64,000 bases of DNA, taken from Hymenopus coronatus. Taxonomy: Eukaryota > Arthropoda > Insecta > Mantodea > Hymenopodidae. The translations under genes and the position numbers were made by a program. The notes below the pieces were generated by a model. The model was not told where the DNA came from and searched no databases. It saw only the letters and a program-made list of their open reading frames with translations. Positions 59,043 through 64,000 of the stretch are shown here, one piece after another (position 1 is the first letter of the stretch; every line of letters begins with the position of its first letter). Where the stretch lies: assembly GCA_030762935.1 (NCBI GenBank), contig CM060881.1:104570501-104634500 (forward strand), given 5' to 3'.

Positions 59043-59533
59043 AGCCGCGCCTTGGCCGAGTGGTTAGACCACTAGCCTCTCACCTACACGGTCGGGGCTC
59101 GATCCCAAGGGGCTGGTCCCGATGGCCACGCTCGCTAAAGCGTCTCGCTTTGGTGCTTCGTGGGCAGGGGATCGTGGGTTCGAGTCCCGCCTTGGGCATG
59201 GGTGTTATATGTTTGTGCAATGTGTATATGTTTGTAAAAGAAACAGTAAAACCAGTAATCAGTAAAACCTACGGGGAGAAATGTAAATAGGGATACAGTA
59301 CCGGAGTCCTGATCAGACTCCGTTATTGTTTTTAAAAAATTAAAATAAAAAAAAAAAGGGACCGCATTTTAGATTTGTGGTGGACAAAGTGGCACTAGGG
59401 CGGGTTTTCTCCGGGTTCTCAGATTTCCCCCGCCATCGCATTCCACCGGTGCTCCATCACCATTCATTTACTATCATTGTCACCGCCTGCGGTGCCATTA
59501 GTAGTTAAAGCGGGCGTTAAACACTACCAAAAA
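59043..59533 (+). mobile_element. SINE-1 split by SINE-6
   Basis: Head GCCGCGCCTTGGCCGAGTGG through GGGGCTCGATCCCAAG (59043-59110) and body from ACCGCATTTTAGATTTGTGG to GGCGTTAAACACTACC (59361-59527). A second SINE sits between the two. Confidence 0.9.
59111..59357 (+). mobile_element. SINE-6, nested in SINE-1
   Basis: Different tRNA-derived head: GATGGCCACGCTCGCTAAAG (A-box region) and TCGTGGGTTCGAGTCCCGCC (B box), body with GGGGAGAAATGTAAATAGGG and GAGTCCTGATCAGACTCCGT, and an A-rich tail. AAGGG occurs on both sides and may be a short target duplication. Being inside another SINE, it is among the most recent insertions. Confidence 0.85.
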
Positions 59534-59924
59534 AAACCTTTTTGTTGTTTACAAAATATGGAAGACCCCATTCTTCCCTGAAAGTTCCACCAGCAATTGT
59601 AAAATGCATCTCGTAATTGTGCAGAGCTGTGTTCCACCACTGGATGAACTCTGCTTGTGAGTTTCAAACAGCAAATCAGAAGGGTTGGGGTGAAGTCGCT
59701 TGGCACACGTTGACACGTGGTGTCAGATTTCCCCATGCCTGCTTTTTAAAAGCTCTTGATACTCAATAGGGTGTTTTGAGTACTAGGAAGGTTTTTGTAA
59801 ACTAACACATTTAGCGGGGTGCTATTAAAAGCTACTCTTAAAAGCCACTCGATTTTAAACAAATTGTACTGAAATTCGCTAATGATTTATAGCGTTATTT
59901 ATTTAACGTCCCTAATCATCCTTT

Positions 59925-60240
59925 AAATAATACCAATATAATTAAAACTTTCCTAATCGGTTGTTTAAATATTTTATTGTTATTTTTTTCTTTTTCTCTC
60001 TACACTCCCCTCACATACCGATCCACACTTCCCTCGCAAACCACTCATAACCATTTACTCACATTATTTATTTAATATTTTAATCTATTAACTCGTTTAA
60101 ATAATATCAATATAGCTATATCTTTCTTAATCGGTTGTTAAATATTCTATTTTAATTTCTTTTTACTCTACACTCTCCTCACAAACCATTGCAACACTTC
60201 TCTTACAAACTGGATATACCATACGCATCAATGTGCAGTT
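59925..60240 (+). repeat. 174 bp tandem duplication
   Basis: Two units aligned at 59927 and 60101: TTTAAATAATAYCAATATA, CTAATCGGTTGTT.AAATAT, CACTC.CCTCACA and ACACTTC.CT.GCAAAC-like stretches. Diverged by substitutions and small gaps. Confidence 0.88.
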
Positions 60241-60671
60241 TTCATTTTGCAAACTTACCTGCATAAGTGGGATATTACCGCTTCGTCGTGCTAGGGTGTT
60301 TTGTAAATATGGAGAATTCTCAGAATTAACTACTCCAACTTATATGATTGTTTTTGATAGTTTAAAAGGTAATTTCCGTCGATGGGTCACATATTTTAAA
60401 AAGTATAAGTGCATGGAAGTATACTTAAATTAGAAAGTATAGTTATATCCTTTAGTCGAGTTGAATACTTAAATTCTATTTATTCTTTAAAGAGATCTTA
60501 CTAACCCAAGTAAAATTTGAATATACGGTATAGAATACGAATAAAAGTGACTTTCCAATTATTCTATCGTGACTGTACCCTGACTGTATTTCTATCGTGT
60601 CATGTGATTTACACACAGATTAAAACTATAGACGGGTCCACGGAGGGATATAAGAAAATATATAAAAATCT
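60241..60671. other. Unassigned AT-rich DNA
   Basis: No supported feature. Confidence 0.35.
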
Positions 60672-61850
60672 TATGCGTTCATTTGCATGACTTTCTCTAG
60701 CCATTCAACAACAAATTATGCTTACAAAAGCTGATCCTTATCTCTACTTCGTGCTAATCAAGATAACAGAAGATAGCAGAAATGTAGAAGGAAAATAAGG
60801 AATACACTAGGCTAAAGCGATAGTCAAAGTTTTAAAAGCTATTGCTATGTGATTGAAATTCTTTTCGTTGCATGACCAGGATATGATAAATTTCCGTATC
60901 AGAAATGTTGAAACCAATAAAAAGCAATATCTAAGAAATGGTTAAACTCCATGACAAAATGCATATACATAAATTGTATGTTTTAGTGAGATCTATATTC
61001 TTTAGTAAGTTCTTGTCTTGGCGGCGCCGTGGCTGAGTGGTTAGATCGTTCGCTTCCCACCAAGGCGGCCCGGGTTCGATCTCAAGCGCCCACATGTTGC
61101 ATTTGTGGTGGACGAAGCGGTGTCTGGGCAAGTTTTCTCCGGGTCCTCCGGTTTCCCCAGCCACTCATTCCACCAAGAGCTCATCATCGCCTTTCCTATC
61201 ATCATGTCGTATGCATTTCATGTAATTTACTTCATCACGCTCTCACCTCTTACCACACCATCCACTCGTTCCAGGTTCTCCATTCTGAAGTTTCGTACCA
61301 TTGGCTCCTCTATAGGCCTCTGACCCCTAGGTATCCGCTTGTAAGTCCTAGAGGGGTGTCAGTCCTAAATACGGGGAGGGTAAGCCAACTACGGAAAAAA
61401 CGAAGAAGATATCTTGTTTATCTCTTAGTTTTGTGCAAGTCATCCAGAATGAAGAGGTCTTAAGAGACTATTCCAGAAAATTCAAGAAATAAATATTATT
61501 TTTCATGTATCTTTAATATACGGATTTTAACTAAAATTAAAATGTTCATGCATTTTCCATGTAATGGCAGTATGGGGTGGGGAGATTTTCCTCAAAATCT
61601 TCATGTCGCATGCTTGGAAGATATTAAACTTAAATGCCAAGGTTAGTATTTTACTAACTTTTCGTTTTTGAGTTATAGTGTACATAGACACACCGACATA
61701 CATACGCGCACGCGAACTTTATATCAAAAATGCTTAAACATATGCTTTCCAAAGTAATCTCAATATCAATTTTTTGTGTGGATAGTAATACCCTTGCTTC
61801 ATATTATTATGTACATCGTACATACCTGCTAGAGAAAGTAGAAATGGCTT
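60672..61850 (-). repeat. E1 element with nested SINE-1 variant
   Basis: Minus copy from GCGTTCATTTGCATGACTTT to CCTGCTAGAGAAAGTAGAAA, interrupted at 61020-61411. Confidence 0.82.
61020..61411 (+). mobile_element. SINE-1 long variant, nested in E1
   Basis: Head GGCGGCGCCGTGGCTGAGTG and GGCCCGGGTTCGATCTCAAG, body like SINE-1 up to ATTCCACCAAGAGC, then a different ~200 base 3' part ending GGAAAAAACGAAGAAGAT. TTCTTGTCT before and ATCTTGTTT after suggest the target duplication in E1 sequence. The swapped 3' part may reflect use of another LINE partner. Confidence 0.85.
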
Positions 61851-62038
61851 TGATATAGTAAATTGAACATCAGTACTTTCTGTTTTATTAAATTTAATTA
61901 AAATTAAAGACATTTATAATTACATAGTCAGTGGATGAATTTGCATAGCAGAAGACTATCTCATAAAATGTGTTCTATTAACCGCAAAAGACAGACAAGA
62001 AACTGACAGGCTGAATCATATATTTTTTTTCTTTTATT
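61851..62038. other. Unassigned
   Basis: No supported feature. Confidence 0.35.
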
Positions 62039-62074
62039 ACGATAAAACGCACAATATATTGTGCGTTTTATCGT
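62039..62074. repeat. Perfect 36 bp palindrome
   Basis: ACGATAAAACGCACAATA followed without spacer by its exact reverse complement. The right half is E1 sequence (minus orientation), the left half its mirror. Confidence 0.95.
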
Positions 62075-62548
62075 GATCTACATTTTTAATGTTTTAAGTT
62101 TTCTTCTATCTCTTATGGCTTTAAGAAAATTCAATAAAAATCATTCAGAATAACGCGGTCTTTAGAGGCTATTCCCAGAAAATTCAAGATATACATATAG
62201 GAAATTTTAATCAAAATCGTTAGAGCCATTTTTGAGAAAATAACATTTTCGAATTTTTTCCATGTAAAGGGTAGTTTGGGGAGGGGGTGTTTTTTTTTTA
62301 AATCTTCGTGTCGCACACATCCTTGGAAGATACCAAACTAAAATACCAAGTTTGGTATTTAAGGGTTTTTTCGTTTCTGAGCTATGCTGTCCACAGCACA
62401 CACACAGACCTTTTTGTAAAAATATTTTTTGGATTCAGGGGGGCTCAAAACATATATTTCTGTTGAAATCTCGGTATCGAATTTTTGGGTTCATTACAAT
62501 ACCTTCTCTATACAATATGTACATAGTACGTGAAGAGAAAGTAAAAAT
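62055..62548 (-). repeat. E1 element, 5' two-thirds
   Basis: Truncated at the palindrome; includes CGTTAGAGCCATTTTTGAGA, the (CA) tract, GTTGAAATCTCGGTATCG and the hairpin end ATACAATATGTACATAGTAC. Confidence 0.85.
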
Positions 62549-62984
62549 CGTGCAAACACACTTACGATTATTAAAAAAAGCAAGAGAGAAACATAACTGT
62601 CCTTCCTCTTTACATTAACTTACAAGACACCAACAAATAAATAAATTAAAAGGAGGGAATTACTGACTGTATTTTATAAGGTATCTTTCGAAATATTTTA
62701 TTCCCTTCTTGACCCTGGTTTGTTCTAGTCGGTTTGTTAATCCTCGTTTCTATAATCAAATCACAAATAAGAAAACATCGTTAAGTTAATGGTGCTTATT
62801 TGGTTGTACTGAAGATACAAATATTTTTAACCTTTTACCTTAAAGTTTCATAATTGATCTTTAATTAGTATGTTGCATAATATTTGTGATATAATCTAGC
62901 TCAGCTTTAAGAAATCAGAACGTTGTTTCCCTGACTCCAGGCAAGGAGAAAAAGTGTGTTGAGTCACACATACTGACAAACGTG
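62549..62984. other. Unassigned AT-rich DNA
   Basis: No supported feature. Confidence 0.35.
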
Positions 62985-63640
62985 CGTACAATGGTGGGTA
63001 TGTGTGTTTGTGTGTTTGTGTGTGTGTGTGTGTGTAAACAGCATAACTTAAGAATGAAAATCCCGTGAAATACCAAAGCTAATCTTTATCTTTATCATCT
63101 TTCAAGAATGCGACACGAAGAGTTTCAACAGAATGTCCCACCCCAAAACACAATTTACATGCAAACGTTTTCGAAGTTTCGATTTCCTCAAAAATTGCTC
63201 CAACGACTTGATTAAAATACCATACATTTTCATCACAAATAAAATGTATATCTCGTAGTTTCTGGGAATAGAGTCGGAAGCCATCTTAATTTTAAATGAG
63301 TTTTGCATAACTGATAAGTCGTAAAGGATATAAAAAATATTACTAGACAAACATGTTTATGTCGTTAAAAGACACAATTATGCCCAATATAAGCATTGCT
63401 CTTTTCTGATTTGTTTTGTTGATTTTTTTAAGAGTTAAAGATTTTCGAGGATTCCTTGTTATTGGCTATACTTTTCTCAGATGGGAAGTTTCTCTTCGTT
63501 TTTCTCTCTTTCAAGACAACACGTATGTACATGAGGAAGGAGTTGGCTTACAAAAATTCTATGGCGTTGCGTACTGTATCAATTTAGTCATGCTTGTCTA
63601 TTGTGACACTATACTTAGGCAATGAAAACACCAGAGGAAA
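62985..63640 (+). repeat. E1 element, internal part, with (GT)n
   Basis: Plus copy lacking the 5' end; GT tract expanded at 62999-63035, GCGACACGAAGAG at 63111, GGGAATAGAGTC at 63262; fades into unassigned DNA after about 63500. Confidence 0.75.
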
Positions 63641-64000
63641 AAGTAAAATGATCAAGTCTGAAGCTTCATAAAATTTCTGCGGCCCAATTAATTGTATTCA
63701 CGATCGATGCAGGTATAAAACATGAAGTAGCGTACTCTATTAGAAGAAACTATAAGTATCTAGAATTCCAACAAAGACAATAGTTTGTGAGCTGAAAGAA
63801 ATCACGATGTGCTATTTTATAATTCAATAAAATGTGTGTGCGTGTGTATACGTTTACGGAGCGGTATTCCACACTGCAGCCAAGGGCTTATTGTACATTA
63901 GACCCCTGATGAGATGATTGTAATTGCAGAGGGCGGCCAACATCCGGACTGGGGGAGACCCGTCGCGGAGTGTCCCTAACTGTTCATAAGTAGTTCTTCA
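63641..64000. other. Unassigned, GC-richer end
   Basis: The last ~150 bases are more GC-rich and may be the start of another repeat continuing beyond the window; I see no second copy here. Confidence 0.35.

Noticed and set aside
61029..61463. 144-codon plus frame
   Set aside because: Covers the SINE-1 variant head to tail; non-coding retroposon.

Overview
The window is AT-rich, repeat-dense nuclear DNA from an animal, most likely an invertebrate (arthropod or mollusc; I cannot narrow it further). The reasons are tRNA-derived SINEs with A/B boxes, several LINE remnants, mariner, Crypton and Penelope-like relics, a nuclear copy of a mitochondrial cox3 piece, long microsatellites, and no operon-like or densely coding structure. 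I find no intact host protein gene. Every coding stretch I can assign is a broken mobile-element gene or the mitochondrial fragment.

The dominant component is one family of about 0.85 kb non-coding elements, called E1 here. I find about two dozen full or partial copies on both strands, about a quarter of the window. E1 has a 5' end ACTTTCTCTACAC followed by an imperfect hairpin, a conserved block around GAGATTTCACCGG, a GT-rich tract that sometimes expands into a microsatellite, a long AT-rich body, and a 3' end with the inverted match TGTAGAGAAAGT followed by a GGAACACATCAG tail. E1 served as a landing site: SINEs with readable target-site duplications interrupt it near 3907, 4112, 6918, 16539, 43023 and 61020. 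E1 is therefore older than most SINEs here.

Layout. 1-5 kb: E1 copies, a stutter of E1 5' ends and two SINEs. 6.7-9.8 kb: three E1 copies. 10-16 kb: AT microsatellite, small SINEs, an approximately 190 bp direct repeat flanking the cox3 fragment, another E1. 16-24 kb: E1 copies and SINEs, including one inserted into another repeat with a 14 bp duplication. 24-28 kb: two SINEs and a 1.8 kb ACC/ACT array. 28-35 kb: E1 copies and a dead 2 kb LINE. 35-42 kb: sparse DNA, two further LINE relics, and an E1 inverted pair. 43-49 kb: E1, tandem repeats and a dead Crypton-type tyrosine recombinase. 49-57 kb: E1, an integrase-associated fragment, a mariner relic and Penelope-like ends with hammerhead-like motifs, one set being a long inverted repeat. 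57-64 kb: E1 copies, SINEs (one nested inside another) and short duplications.

The best leads are the E1 family, the Penelope-like inverted arms with ribozyme-like motifs, the Crypton relic and the frame-preserving trinucleotide array. Nothing here amounts to a functioning new multi-gene system. Family names E1, SINE-1 to SINE-8 and Rep-D are local labels based on within-window comparison by eye; boundaries are approximate to about 10 bases unless a duplication fixes them.
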